From a virus: a DNA stretch of 64,000 bases. The stretch spans positions 62,001 to 126,000 of the IMG/VR virus record IMGVR_UViG_3300025881_000006. The stretch is one strand, 5' to 3'. The translations under genes were made by a program, and so were the position numbers. Within the stretch, counting starts at the first letter, position 1. The number at the start of each line of letters is the position of its first letter. This document shows, one piece after another, positions 10,266 through 19,032 of this stretch. The notes beneath the pieces are model-generated. The model had not been told where the DNA came from, ran no database searches, and saw nothing but the letters and a program-made list of their open reading frames with translations.

Positions 10266-10761
10266 CTATACTAAGTAAGTTGTTAATCGCTACATCGTCT
10301 GCGGTTGTACATGACATTGCTTTTACTGCGTACATGACCCGCACATCCCATCTTTCAAATGGTGTATTGGTTAAGTACGAATACCACAAGTCTTTACGAC
10401 CCACACGTTTTAATAGTTTACGAAGTAGCCACTGTCCCTGTAATCGTAACCTAAGTGTCCTTGCATTACTACTACGTTGAACAATCCTTAATAGTTCACG
10501 AATAGTATCATCAGACTGTAGGTTAAGGTCAACATCCGATATAGGTGTAGCATGTACAGTAAAGTTAATCACTTCATCTACGGTAAGTTCTTCATCGTAA
10601 TCATTACGTACACTGCGTATTAGACTAGTTATCATCATCTTACCGAACTCAGTAATCCTTCCACTGTTAACATAGTCCCAGTAGAAGTCACTGGCTAATA
10701 TCTCCACTTGTAAATGGAGACTCAGTCCGTGATACAATTTGATGTTAGTATCGTTAAACAT
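10243..10761 (-). CDS. Unknown, probably virion-associated
   Basis: 172 residues with many Arg, Leu and Ile. I recognise no family. Its ATG shares one base with the stop of the upstream gene on this strand (TAATG), so the two are coupled. Minus-strand blocks in this window mostly hold virion-type genes, which is the only hint of function. It stops within the shared terminator. Confidence 0.55.
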   Translation of the reverse strand: MFNDTNIKLYHGLSLHLQVEILASDFYWDYVNSGRITEFGKMMITSLIRSVRNDYDEELTVDEVINFTVHATPISDVDLNLQSDDTIRELLRIVQRSSNARTLRLRLQGQWLLRKLLKRVGRKDLWYSYLTNTPFERWDVRVMYAVKAMSCTTADDVAINNLLSIDGIKSIP

Positions 10762-11978
10762 TAGTTATAATGCTTCATCGCTAGAGTACGAAGTACTACG
10801 TATAATAACAAACCGGTTCTAACACTTGCTTTAACAGGAGCGTTGCGAGAACTAACTGATTCTTCTACTAACTTATCGGCTAAGTCTCTTATCTCTACCA
10901 ATGAAGGTTCATTAGAGCGAGAAGACATGTATATAGCACGAAGGTTAACTAGGACAGAGCTAAGGTCACTTAGTTTAATCTTGCTGCGTTGTAAATACTC
11001 AAACGCATGGATAACTGTTTTGTCTAAAAGCTCTTCTATGTATCGCTCTCCACGAGCTTTGTAGTTATCGCTACAGTATTGCAAGACTTCTTCTAAATGC
11101 TTAGTGGGTAGTGTATGGATAGTCTTACCTATCAATCCCACTAGCTCTTCCTTTATAAACCCTTTCTCATCTGTTACGATAGAGTGAATGTATTTACGAA
11201 AGCGAATGTAATCGTTGCGTTTATCTTTAACAACACTCTCACCTTCAATATCTATCAGGCTGGATGAGGCGCTGATTCTACCATCACTCTCACGTACTTG
11301 ATAGAATACATCCATGATAGCTTTTACTACCTCACGTATTCTAGATTGGATGTCCCCAATCATGTACCCTACCTTCTCATCGTTATCGTAGTTCAAGATA
11401 GTATTATAATGAATACTGTCTTTACCAATAATATCCTCAGCACGTACTTTAACTAACGCTGACCAAGAACCGTGTACTTTCAAAGAGAACTTCTTCGATA
11501 GTGTGGCATACGTAGCTAAAGCTACTGACTTATCTGCTGGGTACTTAAAGTAGTGAGACATCAAAGAGGAGAGGAACTTATAGTGCATCATTGATAACAG
11601 GTCAATCATTACACGTTCTTTATCACTACTGGATAAATCTTTACTACTGTTAAAGCGATGTAAACACCAGATAAATGAGTTGTTAACTAAGTCACTGGCT
11701 ACTTTACGTTGTACTGGGTCTATAGTGGGGAGTGAATAAACCTCACTACGTAATGTGAATTCGTCAATGTCAAGTATCTCATCAAACCACATGTTGCGGT
11801 CTTCAGTAGTGTACTTAACTGGATATACGCCTATAAGCGCATCACCGAAGAAGTTGATAGAATCCGCTGTCTTAGTAACAAAGTTGTTAACATATTTTCT
11901 TATATTCTTTGCTAAGGTGCGGTCAAACTTCACTTCGGAACCTACGTCGTTAAAGACGCCTTTCAATGTACGCTCCAT
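10761..11978 (-). CDS. Unknown, probably virion structural (phiKZ gp22/23 position)
   Basis: 405 residues, mostly helical and charged, with no catalytic motif or membrane segment seen. The start at 11978 has AAAGG upstream. It is the first gene of a two-gene minus-strand unit. Placement next to the terminase neighbourhood suggests a head or tail component, but this is inference. Confidence 0.55.
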   Translation of the reverse strand: MERTLKGVFNDVGSEVKFDRTLAKNIRKYVNNFVTKTADSINFFGDALIGVYPVKYTTEDRNMWFDEILDIDEFTLRSEVYSLPTIDPVQRKVASDLVNNSFIWCLHRFNSSKDLSSSDKERVMIDLLSMMHYKFLSSLMSHYFKYPADKSVALATYATLSKKFSLKVHGSWSALVKVRAEDIIGKDSIHYNTILNYDNDEKVGYMIGDIQSRIREVVKAIMDVFYQVRESDGRISASSSLIDIEGESVVKDKRNDYIRFRKYIHSIVTDEKGFIKEELVGLIGKTIHTLPTKHLEEVLQYCSDNYKARGERYIEELLDKTVIHAFEYLQRSKIKLSDLSSVLVNLRAIYMSSRSNEPSLVEIRDLADKLVEESVSSRNAPVKASVRTGLLLYVVLRTLAMKHYN

Positions 11979-12028
11979 AATAGCTACCTTTTATATTGAT
12001 TCATAGTTTAGGATTAAACATAACTTGA

Positions 12029-12055
12029 GACATATATTATTGTAATGGACTATAC
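12029..12055 (+). promoter_or_regulatory. Candidate phage promoter, GACATATATTATT type
   Basis: GACATATATTATTG is followed by a TATACA element. From CATATA to TATA it is 24 bases, exactly as in the copy at 32859, and the two match at most fixed positions (CATATA, TAT, CTATA). It lies upstream of the small gene at 12119. I treat it as a variant of the ACCTACATTATC class. Confidence 0.45.
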
Positions 12056-12118
12056 ATCTTACTATACAAGTCGATACGGATTACTTTGACTTACAATAAA
12101 ATTAAACCAGAGGTTATC

Positions 12119-12199
12119 ATGCACGATAAAATCACATTTAAAACTTGCTTACTTGCCGCCGTTGTATTAGGTATAATAACATTTGCACTAGGGGTATAA
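12119..12199 (+). CDS. Tiny single-pass membrane protein
   Basis: 26 residues. A short charged start (MHDKITFK) is followed by one hydrophobic stretch, TCLLAAVVLGIITFALGV, long enough to span the membrane once. CCAGAGG lies five bases upstream of the ATG. Its TAA overlaps the next gene's ATG (TAATG). The ribosome site and coupling support it as a real gene. It may be an inner-membrane peptide acting on the host; function is unknown. Confidence 0.6.
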   Translation: MHDKITFKTCLLAAVVLGIITFALGV

Positions 12200-12474
12200 T
12201 GGTGGACTTACCTAAACTAATAGCCATGTTAAAAGAAATTGATACAGATAAACGTATTAAAGAGCAGGAGTATGTAAACGAAGATATAGATACACACTAC
12301 CCTAAGTTTGGAAGTCTCTTAGATAATGCTATTATTACTAAAGACGGTAAGCCAAACTTTACCTCCATTGATACGTTAGCTAAGGCTGGGTATAAAGTAG
12401 GACCCTCAGAAACTGACAGTTTTGGTTGGTTAACATCATTTACAAGAACAAAAAAGGGGATGTATATTCTCTAA
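12199..12474 (+). CDS. Small protein of unknown function
   Basis: 91 residues from the ATG that overlaps the stop of the tiny membrane gene; an earlier in-frame start at 12145 lies inside that gene and has no ribosome site. The N-terminal half is a charged helix (Lys/Glu/Asp) and the rest is mixed. It ends just before the homing endonuclease gene. Its coupling to the membrane peptide suggests a shared role. Confidence 0.6.
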   Translation: MVDLPKLIAMLKEIDTDKRIKEQEYVNEDIDTHYPKFGSLLDNAIITKDGKPNFTSIDTLAKAGYKVGPSETDSFGWLTSFTRTKKGMYIL

Positions 12475-12483
12475 GGAACATCT

Positions 12484-13185
12484 ATGGTAAATATTGATTT
12501 CACTAAAGATGAGTATTGCCAGATAGATAATATAGAGTGTCAGAGTATGCCGGGTGCATACTCTGTCTATGCCGTTATAGCTAAACGTTCGTTAGAAGGT
12601 ATTAGATTGCGGGTTTATATAGGCTTTACTTATAGAAATCCACAAATTAGGTTAAAAGAACATCAGGCCAAGTTGCGTGCTGGTAGACATGATAATCACC
12701 CATTACAAGAGGATTATAACCTTGGTGTAGGTTTAAAACTGTATAAGTCTTGGGTATTTGAATATCGTGAACAGGCCGAGTTGGGTGAACGGTTAATGAT
12801 AACGAGATTACTGAAAGACGATTTATGTTATAATAAATTAATCGGTATGAACTGGACTGAAAAGTTAAAATCAGAACGGTCTGGGGAGAAGGCCTCCTGG
12901 TGGGGTCGCCGACATAGTGCAACAACTAAACTTAAGATTGGTGGGAAGAGTAGGGGTAGAAAGCATACCGTGGAGACTCGTCGCAAACAATCTAAGGCTA
13001 AAAAGGGTATGTACAAAGGTAAAAATAATCCGATGTACGGTAAACGTGGAGCACTTGCACCTAAGTCCAAGTCGATTATTATCGATGGTGTTACGTATGG
13101 TGGATATAGAGAGGCTGCTCGTGCATTAGGTATAGCCCACAGTACAGTTACCCGTCGTGTTAAAATGGGGATGTACGCTGGCTGA
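12484..13185 (+). CDS. Free-standing GIY-YIG homing endonuclease
   Basis: 233 residues with AAGGA upstream. The N-terminal GIY-YIG nuclease fold is marked by GAYSVYAV (about residues 22-29) and VYIGFT (about 44-49), with a conserved-type Arg in LKEHQAKLRAGRHDN. The middle has NUMOD3-like Lys/Arg/Gly segments (GEKASWWGRRHS, GKNNPMYGKRG) and the end a NUMOD1/IENR1-like helix-turn-helix (YREAARALGIAHSTVTRR) for DNA recognition. Such genes cut phage DNA lacking them and spread by recombination. It sits alone between unrelated genes and no split gene is visible beside it. Confidence 0.9.
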   Translation: MVNIDFTKDEYCQIDNIECQSMPGAYSVYAVIAKRSLEGIRLRVYIGFTYRNPQIRLKEHQAKLRAGRHDNHPLQEDYNLGVGLKLYKSWVFEYREQAELGERLMITRLLKDDLCYNKLIGMNWTEKLKSERSGEKASWWGRRHSATTKLKIGGKSRGRKHTVETRRKQSKAKKGMYKGKNNPMYGKRGALAPKSKSIIIDGVTYGGYREAARALGIAHSTVTRRVKMGMYAG

Positions 13186-13236
13186 CCAGTGTGACTCACA
13201 CTGCAAAGGGTATCTACGTTCTTTAGATAACGGTAA

Positions 13237-13281
13237 GGGAATAACAATACTAGCCTAATATGGTCGGTGTTGTTATTTCCC
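13237..13281 (+). terminator. Long imperfect hairpin after the homing endonuclease
   Basis: GGGAATAACAA pairs with TTGTTATTTCCC with one bulge around a 22-base loop. It is followed by CCCCTATGCC, a partial form of the post-terminator element. A separate small hairpin CAGTGTG/CACACTG lies at 13187-13203 right after the endonuclease stop. Confidence 0.5.
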
Positions 13282-13340
13282 CCCTATGCCTTATTTTATG
13301 CTTTATTTTTTTATTCACATAACCAACAGGGTGCAAATTC

Positions 13341-13889
13341 ATGACTACAATAGTGTGGGATGGAAAGTGTCTTGCAGCAGATAGCCAAATGACGGCTGGA
13401 TTTAATACTATCTCGCAAGAACCATTTCTAAAGATACACGCACTAGCAGGAAAGTTTATCAATCCAATTACAAAAGAGGAAGATACTTTACTTGCTATGG
13501 CCGGTGCTGGTGATGCAGCGTTATTACTACCATTTAGAAATTGGTTAATGGAGGGTATGCCTGAAGGTGGACTGACGTTTAATGTAGAAGATGTAGCTGT
13601 AGTAGTTATATGTAAAAACTCGGTATGGAGCTTCTACGGTTCGATTCACCCTCTTCCAGTAATGAACCACACTACTATAGGCTCAGGTTCTACCTTTGCA
13701 CAATCAGCGTTATCGTTAGGTCGTAATGCCCCCGAAGCAGTTGAACATGCTATTCGTCACGATATCTATTCAGGTGGTCGAATTGTCTGTATGAACTTTG
13801 ACCATGAAGGTCCGTATAATTTAGAAGTATACGACCCTACACTTGGATTAGAACATAGAAGTCAAGCAGCTTCTTTAAATTGGGTATAA
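13341..13889 (+). CDS. Proteasome beta/HslV-like Ntn hydrolase
   Basis: 182 residues beginning MTTIVWDGKCLAADSQMT. After removal of Met the next residue is a Thr, as in HslV and proteasome beta subunits, where it is the catalytic nucleophile. An Asp 13 residues in and a Lys about 30 in (FLKIHAL) sit near the expected places of the Asp17/Lys33 pair. Later GAGDAA and GSGSTFA match the Gly-rich turns of the fold. No ATPase partner such as HslU is near. It could be a small phage peptidase or an Ntn-fold protein with another role; the substrate is unknown. Confidence 0.75.
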   Translation: MTTIVWDGKCLAADSQMTAGFNTISQEPFLKIHALAGKFINPITKEEDTLLAMAGAGDAALLLPFRNWLMEGMPEGGLTFNVEDVAVVVICKNSVWSFYGSIHPLPVMNHTTIGSGSTFAQSALSLGRNAPEAVEHAIRHDIYSGGRIVCMNFDHEGPYNLEVYDPTLGLEHRSQAASLNWV

Positions 13890-13911
13890 TTATAACTAAC
13901 GTGAGGCAAAT

Positions 13912-14487
13912 ATGGCAACTGGCATTTCAGACGTTCGAGTAAACTTTACATCAAGATCAATAGATATATTTTCTGGTATCGGTAGAGGGATAAAACATCT
14001 AGTGCATTTAAAAGCCTTTGAGAGGCAGATAGATAGTGCGTTGATGTGTATAGTCTTTCTTAAAGATACTATTAAACCCATGCATCTATCTGTCTTTCCT
14101 CATACTACGTTCGATACTACAACGGTTGGGGAGCACCTCGCACAAGTAATAGAATCAGTTAATGGATTAGATAACTCAGATGTTAGATTACTGCGGGTTA
14201 TACGAGAACCTTTCACGTTACAGACTGACGGTAAGTTTGCAATTATATGTTCTGGTAATGAAATATTAGTAAGTTTTACCGAAGATAAAGTAGGTCCTTG
14301 TAAAGACTATGTATTCGAAGGTAAACGGTATAGTATTTTATCTACAGTTATTGACAGTATGAATCCACGTTACTACATGAAAGAAGCGATGGTTGATACG
14401 ATGGTTGAGTTAATTGAAAAAGAAGTAGAAGTCTCTGTGGGTAATCTGCCAATTACTACGACTCATGATGTTACTTTAAGTCATTGA
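13912..14487 (+). CDS. Unknown protein
   Basis: 191 residues, GTGAGG upstream. Predicted mixed alpha/beta and soluble, with no motif I recognise. It follows the Ntn hydrolase after 22 bases and is probably on the same transcript, ending at a terminator. Nothing points to a function. Confidence 0.6.
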   Translation: MATGISDVRVNFTSRSIDIFSGIGRGIKHLVHLKAFERQIDSALMCIVFLKDTIKPMHLSVFPHTTFDTTTVGEHLAQVIESVNGLDNSDVRLLRVIREPFTLQTDGKFAIICSGNEILVSFTEDKVGPCKDYVFEGKRYSILSTVIDSMNPRYYMKEAMVDTMVELIEKEVEVSVGNLPITTTHDVTLSH

Positions 14488-14497
14488 CGCATAATTA

Positions 14498-14530
14498 GAG
14501 AGTAGGGGAAACCCTACTCTCCTATGCCGT
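14498..14530 (+). terminator. Terminator between convergent genes
   Basis: GAGAGTAGGG pairs perfectly with CCCTACTCTC around GAAA (14498-14521), followed by CTATGCCGT. The next gene on the minus strand ends right at this element. Confidence 0.75.
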
Positions 14531-15318
14531 TAACTGCCTGCATTCGTTGTGAGTCTTATCATTCTACTGTAAGATTCGTTGTCGTCCATAAACGCTATTT
14601 TTTTCCATCTGGTGGTTAGATATTCCTGATAGAGTTCTTCAGCGTCAGCATACCCATCGACGATGTCCCGTACACGACCTAAGCTTTGCCCGCCATGTAA
14701 TTGTGCTACATCCATATCCACGATGGTGTTATTGAAAATGTAACTCTTCACCGCCAACTCCACTAACTTACAAAAAGCTGGAATGGTTTTAGGATTTAGA
14801 TTCTGCATCTCATCGTCATTACTAATCAAACATCTTAATATAGTCTGATTGTTTAAACGTGTAGTTCCTTCTACCATGATAGTGTTCTCACCTATCAGCG
14901 ATATGTCAGCCGTTGAATTAACATTAGGACCATTAGCACCGTCCAATACGTTCAACGCTTCACGGATAACACTGGAGTGATTCTGAGTAACGTTAGTACC
15001 TACAATACCAGAGAACCCTACTGATAATACACTGGTAATGCTTCGCCCACTAGTCTTAGTTTTAGGTATGACATATACCTGTCTATAACCGTCGTCAAAC
15101 TTAGGAGATAGATTACTCATACTTACTTCTACTTGTATACCACCAACTAAATTACAGTCTACTAAAACCCGTTCATTTAGCACTACTTGGCGTATAACTG
15201 ACTCCACTGAAACTGGGTAATTAATTACAGCATAGCCTTTATTTATGAAGGCAAGACGCAGTATTTGTTTAGGTATTTTAAAGGTGATGTCTTGTATTGC
15301 CTTTTGAATCGCGTTCAT
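14530..15318 (-). CDS. Unknown, probably virion structural
   Basis: 262 residues. I chose the ATG at 15318 because TAGGAGG lies four bases before it; the in-frame ATG at 15360 is unsupported. It opens with an amphipathic helix (MNAIQKAIQDITFKIPKQIL) and continues as a strand-rich protein. The isolated minus-strand position, divergent from phuZ, is like other virion genes here. No catalytic residues are evident. Confidence 0.55.
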   Translation of the reverse strand: MNAIQKAIQDITFKIPKQILRLAFINKGYAVINYPVSVESVIRQVVLNERVLVDCNLVGGIQVEVSMSNLSPKFDDGYRQVYVIPKTKTSGRSITSVLSVGFSGIVGTNVTQNHSSVIREALNVLDGANGPNVNSTADISLIGENTIMVEGTTRLNNQTILRCLISNDDEMQNLNPKTIPAFCKLVELAVKSYIFNNTIVDMDVAQLHGGQSLGRVRDIVDGYADAEELYQEYLTTRWKKIAFMDDNESYSRMIRLTTNAGS

Positions 15319-15396
15319 GCGGCCTCCTAATAAATTTGTATACGAAAATAAAGAACTCATAATTTAACGATTATCATTATCAAAGGGGTAAGTATC

Positions 15397-16368
15397 ATGG
15401 GTCAAAAGAACCTACGTATCTATGGATGTGGCGGGGCAGGTATAAACCTAACCACTACATTTGCATTGGAGACTAGTGAGTCGCCTGTATATGCAGTTGT
15501 TAATCCGGTGTTTGTAGATACCAGTCTTTCTAATCTTGATTCTAACATTAGTAAGGACCAGTGTTTCATACTGCCTGATGTAGATGGTTCTGGTAAAGTT
15601 AGACGTGAGAATCACAGAGCGATATCCGAATCTGTGAAAGGCTTACTATCTACTCATGAGCCGTTGGATTTCAACATTGTTGTATTTAGTGGTTCTGGTG
15701 GTTCTGGTTCTGTAATAGGTCCACTTATTGCAAGAGAACTTTTAGATAAAGAAGTGCCGTTCATCTGTATAGTAGTAGGTTCAACTGAATCTGTCATTAC
15801 CTGTGAAAACACACTGAACACTTTAAAGTCATTAGATGCCATTTCTAAACGTGCTGAGTTACCTATCACCATTTTCTACCGTGGTAATGATGGTGATACT
15901 AAACGTTCAACAGTTGATAAGTCTATTAAAGATACTATCGTACGTTTGATGGCATTAACTTCTGGTAATAATGCTGAACTTGATAGCCGTGATATTTCTA
16001 CATGGTTATACTACAATAGACACTCTGATGTATCCCCACAGATATCTGAACTTAGCATTATCGATAACAGTACTATAGTTGAAGGTGTTAACGATCCAAT
16101 TTCTATTGCATCATTACTTAACGACCCTGATACCCCACTGCCACAAGCAGGTGCTGACTATCATTGTACTGGCTACATCAAAGGTGGAAAGAAAGAAACT
16201 CTACCTGACATGCATTTCATCATTTCTACTAGTGGTATTAAACACGCATACGAAAGTCTTACTGAGACACGTGAGCGTTATTTAAAGGCTGCTAAGAAGC
16301 GTAACACAGGTCGTAACGACTTGGTTAGTGCAGACGATGAAGTGGGTGACGACGACTTAGTATTATAA
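15397..16368 (+). CDS. phuZ: PhuZ-family phage tubulin
   Basis: 323 residues, close to the roughly 315 of known PhuZ. It opens with a nucleotide-binding strand and loop (LRIYGCGGAGINL) and has the tubulin/FtsZ signature as SGSGGSGS at residues 98-105, followed by VIGPLIARELL. Further PhuZ-like blocks are ESVITCENTLNTLKSL, LDSRDISTWL and LPDMHFIIS. The C-terminus is an acidic tail (DDEVGDDDLVL), the type that mediates filament contacts in PhuZ. In the family, GTP-driven bipolar filaments centre the phage nucleus and carry capsids to it. It has its own terminator, and the preceding gene is divergent, so it is a single-gene unit. Confidence 0.93.
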   Translation: MGQKNLRIYGCGGAGINLTTTFALETSESPVYAVVNPVFVDTSLSNLDSNISKDQCFILPDVDGSGKVRRENHRAISESVKGLLSTHEPLDFNIVVFSGSGGSGSVIGPLIARELLDKEVPFICIVVGSTESVITCENTLNTLKSLDAISKRAELPITIFYRGNDGDTKRSTVDKSIKDTIVRLMALTSGNNAELDSRDISTWLYYNRHSDVSPQISELSIIDNSTIVEGVNDPISIASLLNDPDTPLPQAGADYHCTGYIKGGKKETLPDMHFIISTSGIKHAYESLTETRERYLKAAKKRNTGRNDLVSADDEVGDDDLVL

Positions 16369-16383
16369 GTCATATGCGTCTAC

Positions 16384-16407
16384 GCCGTATCCCGTATGGG
16401 GTACGGC
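16384..16407 (+). terminator. Terminator after phuZ
   Basis: GCCGTATCCC pairs with GGGGTACGGC (one G-T pair) around GTAT, followed by TACCTATGACG, a diverged form of the usual TATGCCGT tail. Confidence 0.7.
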
Positions 16408-16443
16408 TACCTATGACGTGTTTTTAAATGCACCACTTTATAC

Positions 16444-16470
16444 ACCTACATTATCTTGGTAATACAATAA
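16444..16470 (+). promoter_or_regulatory. Phage promoter motif for the small-gene array
   Basis: ACCTACATTATC at 16444-16455, then TAATACAATAA at 16460-16470, 18 bases before the first ATG of the operon. It is a near-consensus copy of the motif also found before chmA and the RNA polymerase genes. Confidence 0.65.
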
Positions 16471-16487
16471 ACTAATAGAGGTTATCA

Positions 16488-16838
16488 ATGGATGAGCGTA
16501 AGAAGCATTATCTTTTCGATGTGAGTTTGGCAATGGAGGTAGCACGGCCAATAGTAAAGGATTTACAATGCCATATATCGCCGCATGATAAGATGGATGT
16601 GTACAATGTAATCAACGTATGGTTCATGCAACGTCTTTCAGATATGCAACTCATTATCTTTAAAGAACATATTAAAACTAGAATACCTCTCTCCGCAGCA
16701 GTATTTCTAGATGCCCTACCACCACAGATACAGGCAGCTGTGGATTCGGCATTATATCAAAGTGTTAAACACATGTGGGGACCCGAGGTTCAGGTAGAGA
16801 CTAAATTGAATTTCGATACCCTTCTAATAACAGTGTGA
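16488..16838 (+). CDS. Small-gene array member 1, unknown
   Basis: 116 residues, first gene after the promoter motif. It begins with a strand-like HYLFDVSL leading into a helix, has a helical middle, and ends in a strand, FDTLLITV. This layout recurs in most of the following ten genes. No known family is recognised. Eight bases separate it from the next start. Confidence 0.65.
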   Translation: MDERKKHYLFDVSLAMEVARPIVKDLQCHISPHDKMDVYNVINVWFMQRLSDMQLIIFKEHIKTRIPLSAAVFLDALPPQIQAAVDSALYQSVKHMWGPEVQVETKLNFDTLLITV

Positions 16839-16845
16839 GGTCGAT

Positions 16846-17349
16846 GTGATAAAAAGAATAATATTACCCTTAAAAGAATTTGCTGAACTACTATCGCTAC
16901 AGACACAACAGTTTCTATACATGTATACAAACTCAAAGATACCATACACTGCCAACCCTACCGTATATAACGACATAGTAAAAGCAATGGTAGAGGATGT
17001 TTTAAACAGTAGAATTAAGTGGGCACCTAATACCGATTTACTATCGGGTGTCCTTGCTGATAAGTTCGACTGGTATATAGACTATCCGCAAATAGGCAGG
17101 GAGTACTTCTGTAGGTGTGTAGATGGTATTGATGGTAGGATTGACGATATCATCAGTCAGTATGTACCTTACTCCACTAATGACGTATGGAGTGTAATCT
17201 ATACTAAACGGGATTTAATCTTAGATAACCTAGGAGAGGATACCACCACCAAAGAACATCAATATCAGGATACAATAGAACGTTACGAAACTGTTATTAA
17301 ATTAATGTTAGATGGTAATCACGAAGCACGTGAGTTATTGGTGAGGTAA
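16846..17349 (+). CDS. Small-gene array member 2, unknown
   Basis: 167 residues from a GTG at 16846 with GAGG six bases upstream. It starts with MIKRIILPL then a helix; the body is rich in Tyr and Asp. Unlike most members it lacks a C-terminal strand and ends in a charged helix. One base separates it from the next gene. No family recognised. Confidence 0.6.
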   Translation: MIKRIILPLKEFAELLSLQTQQFLYMYTNSKIPYTANPTVYNDIVKAMVEDVLNSRIKWAPNTDLLSGVLADKFDWYIDYPQIGREYFCRCVDGIDGRIDDIISQYVPYSTNDVWSVIYTKRDLILDNLGEDTTTKEHQYQDTIERYETVIKLMLDGNHEARELLVR

Positions 17350-17350
17350 T

Positions 17351-17845
17351 ATGGAAGACGAGATTAGTGTTATAGTGTCAATGGAAGACCCGGCAGCATT
17401 AATAAGGAAAGTCTTACGTCAGAATATCGGAGTGGTAGCAGAGATGATAGACATTGCTCCCATCATTGAGTTTGAATTAGAACTTGTATTGATGGGAAGT
17501 CAGGTGAGACCTTACATTGATAAGGATATCACTGAAATGTACCTATCTCCTCACTGCCCCCAGACGGCTATACTGACTGAACTTAAAGTAATCATAGCGC
17601 ATTGTGTACATAATGCCGTACAGGGCTCTATAGGGCTTCCTAAGGGTAACCACGAATACTCTTACGGGAAATTAAACTCTGAATTGGACTATGTGGTCAC
17701 AGACCATGGAGATTACCGCCTACAAGACTACTTTAGGTTATTACGTGAAAAGAATGAAGAGGGGTTAGAACATGGCGATGAATTTAAAATCCCAACTGAT
17801 CTTGCTAGACATAAACGATTGTTTAACCGACCGGGCTGCTATTGA
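17351..17845 (+). CDS. Small-gene array member 3, unknown
   Basis: 164 residues, starting EISVIVSMEDPAALIRKV (strand then helix). The C-terminal third is charged (REKNEEGLEHGDEF) and overlaps the next gene by 74 bases, an unusually long overlap. No known family. The overlap means either compact coding or that the last residues are dispensable. Confidence 0.6.
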   Translation: MEDEISVIVSMEDPAALIRKVLRQNIGVVAEMIDIAPIIEFELELVLMGSQVRPYIDKDITEMYLSPHCPQTAILTELKVIIAHCVHNAVQGSIGLPKGNHEYSYGKLNSELDYVVTDHGDYRLQDYFRLLREKNEEGLEHGDEFKIPTDLARHKRLFNRPGCY

Positions 17846-18257
17846 AGATAAGTTACCACTTTATAACCTAGACATACGAGATGGAGTGGCCATAGCTATT
17901 TATGGTCTCTCCGAATCCATGCATGACCTAGGTAGTTTAGATGCTAACCTATTTAAATTATTACAGAATGAATCAGGGTATGTAGGTATGGACTATACTC
18001 TGGAAGACACGTACGACGTGACATTACACATTTTGTCAATAATAAATGATGTACTTCCTATAGTCAATACCCTTAAATTGCATCACCCCATTAAACACCT
18101 GACAGTGAACGAATGGCTTGGGGATGTAGTCATTATTAGTATTGAAACGGAGATAGAGTACAATGCCATTTGTAGCACATTCACCCACGATGGATCTGTA
18201 TCACCAACCAGCCAACAATCAGTGTTTAACTTTCCCAATTATTATTCCCATGCATGA
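17772..18257 (+). CDS. Small-gene array member 4, unknown
   Basis: 161 residues with GAGGGG upstream. N-terminal strand SQLILLDIND, then a helical region including GVAIAIYGLSESMHD, and near the end GDVVIISIETEIE as the closing strand, followed by about 25 residues that overlap the next gene by 95 bases. Helix-level similarity to members 6 and 7 is visible but weak. Confidence 0.6.
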   Translation: MAMNLKSQLILLDINDCLTDRAAIEDKLPLYNLDIRDGVAIAIYGLSESMHDLGSLDANLFKLLQNESGYVGMDYTLEDTYDVTLHILSIINDVLPIVNTLKLHHPIKHLTVNEWLGDVVIISIETEIEYNAICSTFTHDGSVSPTSQQSVFNFPNYYSHA

Positions 18258-18636
18258 TATCTATCCACGATTAGACCCTGCTTACATCCAAGAAATGTTC
18301 ATGTTTAATACGTCATTACCAGACTTAATGCACTGCGCAGCCACATGTGCTGTACGTTTCATTAGAAAGGTAGGAGATGTCATTCCGCCTAATGATGAGG
18401 TAGAAGATGAGATATATAGTCAGTTAAACCAAGACTATCTAGACAGTGATATTAATCCAAATAACTACAGTGCCTATCAGTCAATAGTGTACCTAACGTT
18501 AGATATGACACTTGGACTGATATCTAGGTTGTCTACAGTGATATCACATTACCCATCGCTAACACTTTATGATATCAAGTACATGTCCAACTATGACATT
18601 ACTTATATCGCACACACTCGGGAGCAAGTATGGTAG
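18163..18636 (+). CDS. Small-gene array member 5, unknown
   Basis: 157 residues from ATG 18163, which has GGAGATAGAG upstream; a later ATG at 18250 would avoid the overlap with the preceding gene but has no ribosome site. Strand LTFPIIIPM near the start, helices around LMHCAATCAVRFI, and a closing strand YDITYIAHT. Its stop overlaps the start of the next gene. Function unknown; the exact start is uncertain. Confidence 0.55.
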   Translation: MPFVAHSPTMDLYHQPANNQCLTFPIIIPMHDIYPRLDPAYIQEMFMFNTSLPDLMHCAATCAVRFIRKVGDVIPPNDEVEDEIYSQLNQDYLDSDINPNNYSAYQSIVYLTLDMTLGLISRLSTVISHYPSLTLYDIKYMSNYDITYIAHTREQVW

Positions 18637-19031
18637 GTAACGGCACGGTACTTTTAGAGTATAGTGGTAGTTATTTTACTAGGCCGAAATGGTCACATGA
18701 GGTCCTATCTGAATTAGGGCTTACATGTGACATTTTATTTGATTATGCCGTCTATGGTGCACAGTGTGCTATGGATTCGGTACAATACTTAGAGCCAAGT
18801 AGACTATTACCAGTACTATCGGATATAATGTACAACGATTTAGACGATCAGGTAGGCAGACTTTCTCAACAAAATTTAATGCGGTTAGATGAATTGGTAA
18901 TACTGGCAACTGTAATGGCCAATGAATTACTACCAGCGTTAAGACAGATTCAATATAATGCAGGTAGGGATGTTTCTTTTGACTATGTAGAATTTAACCA
19001 CGATACCATAATACTACACATGGAGTACTAA
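18630..19031 (+). CDS. Small-gene array member 6, unknown
   Basis: 133 residues. Strand TVLLEYSG, then VLSELGLTCDILFDYAVYGAQ, a second helix with MRLDELVILATVMANELLPAL, and the closing strand HDTIILHMEY. It aligns by eye over most of its length with member 7 (LSELGL/LSEVGL, MRLDEL/VRLDQL), the clearest evidence of paralogy in the array. The start overlaps the previous stop. Confidence 0.65.
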   Translation: MVGNGTVLLEYSGSYFTRPKWSHEVLSELGLTCDILFDYAVYGAQCAMDSVQYLEPSRLLPVLSDIMYNDLDDQVGRLSQQNLMRLDELVILATVMANELLPALRQIQYNAGRDVSFDYVEFNHDTIILHMEY

Positions 19032-19032
19032 T

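Noticed and set aside
12647-13247. Long antisense frames opposite the homing endonuclease
   Set aside because: They arise from the codon pattern of the forward gene and have no ribosome sites or coherent protein features.
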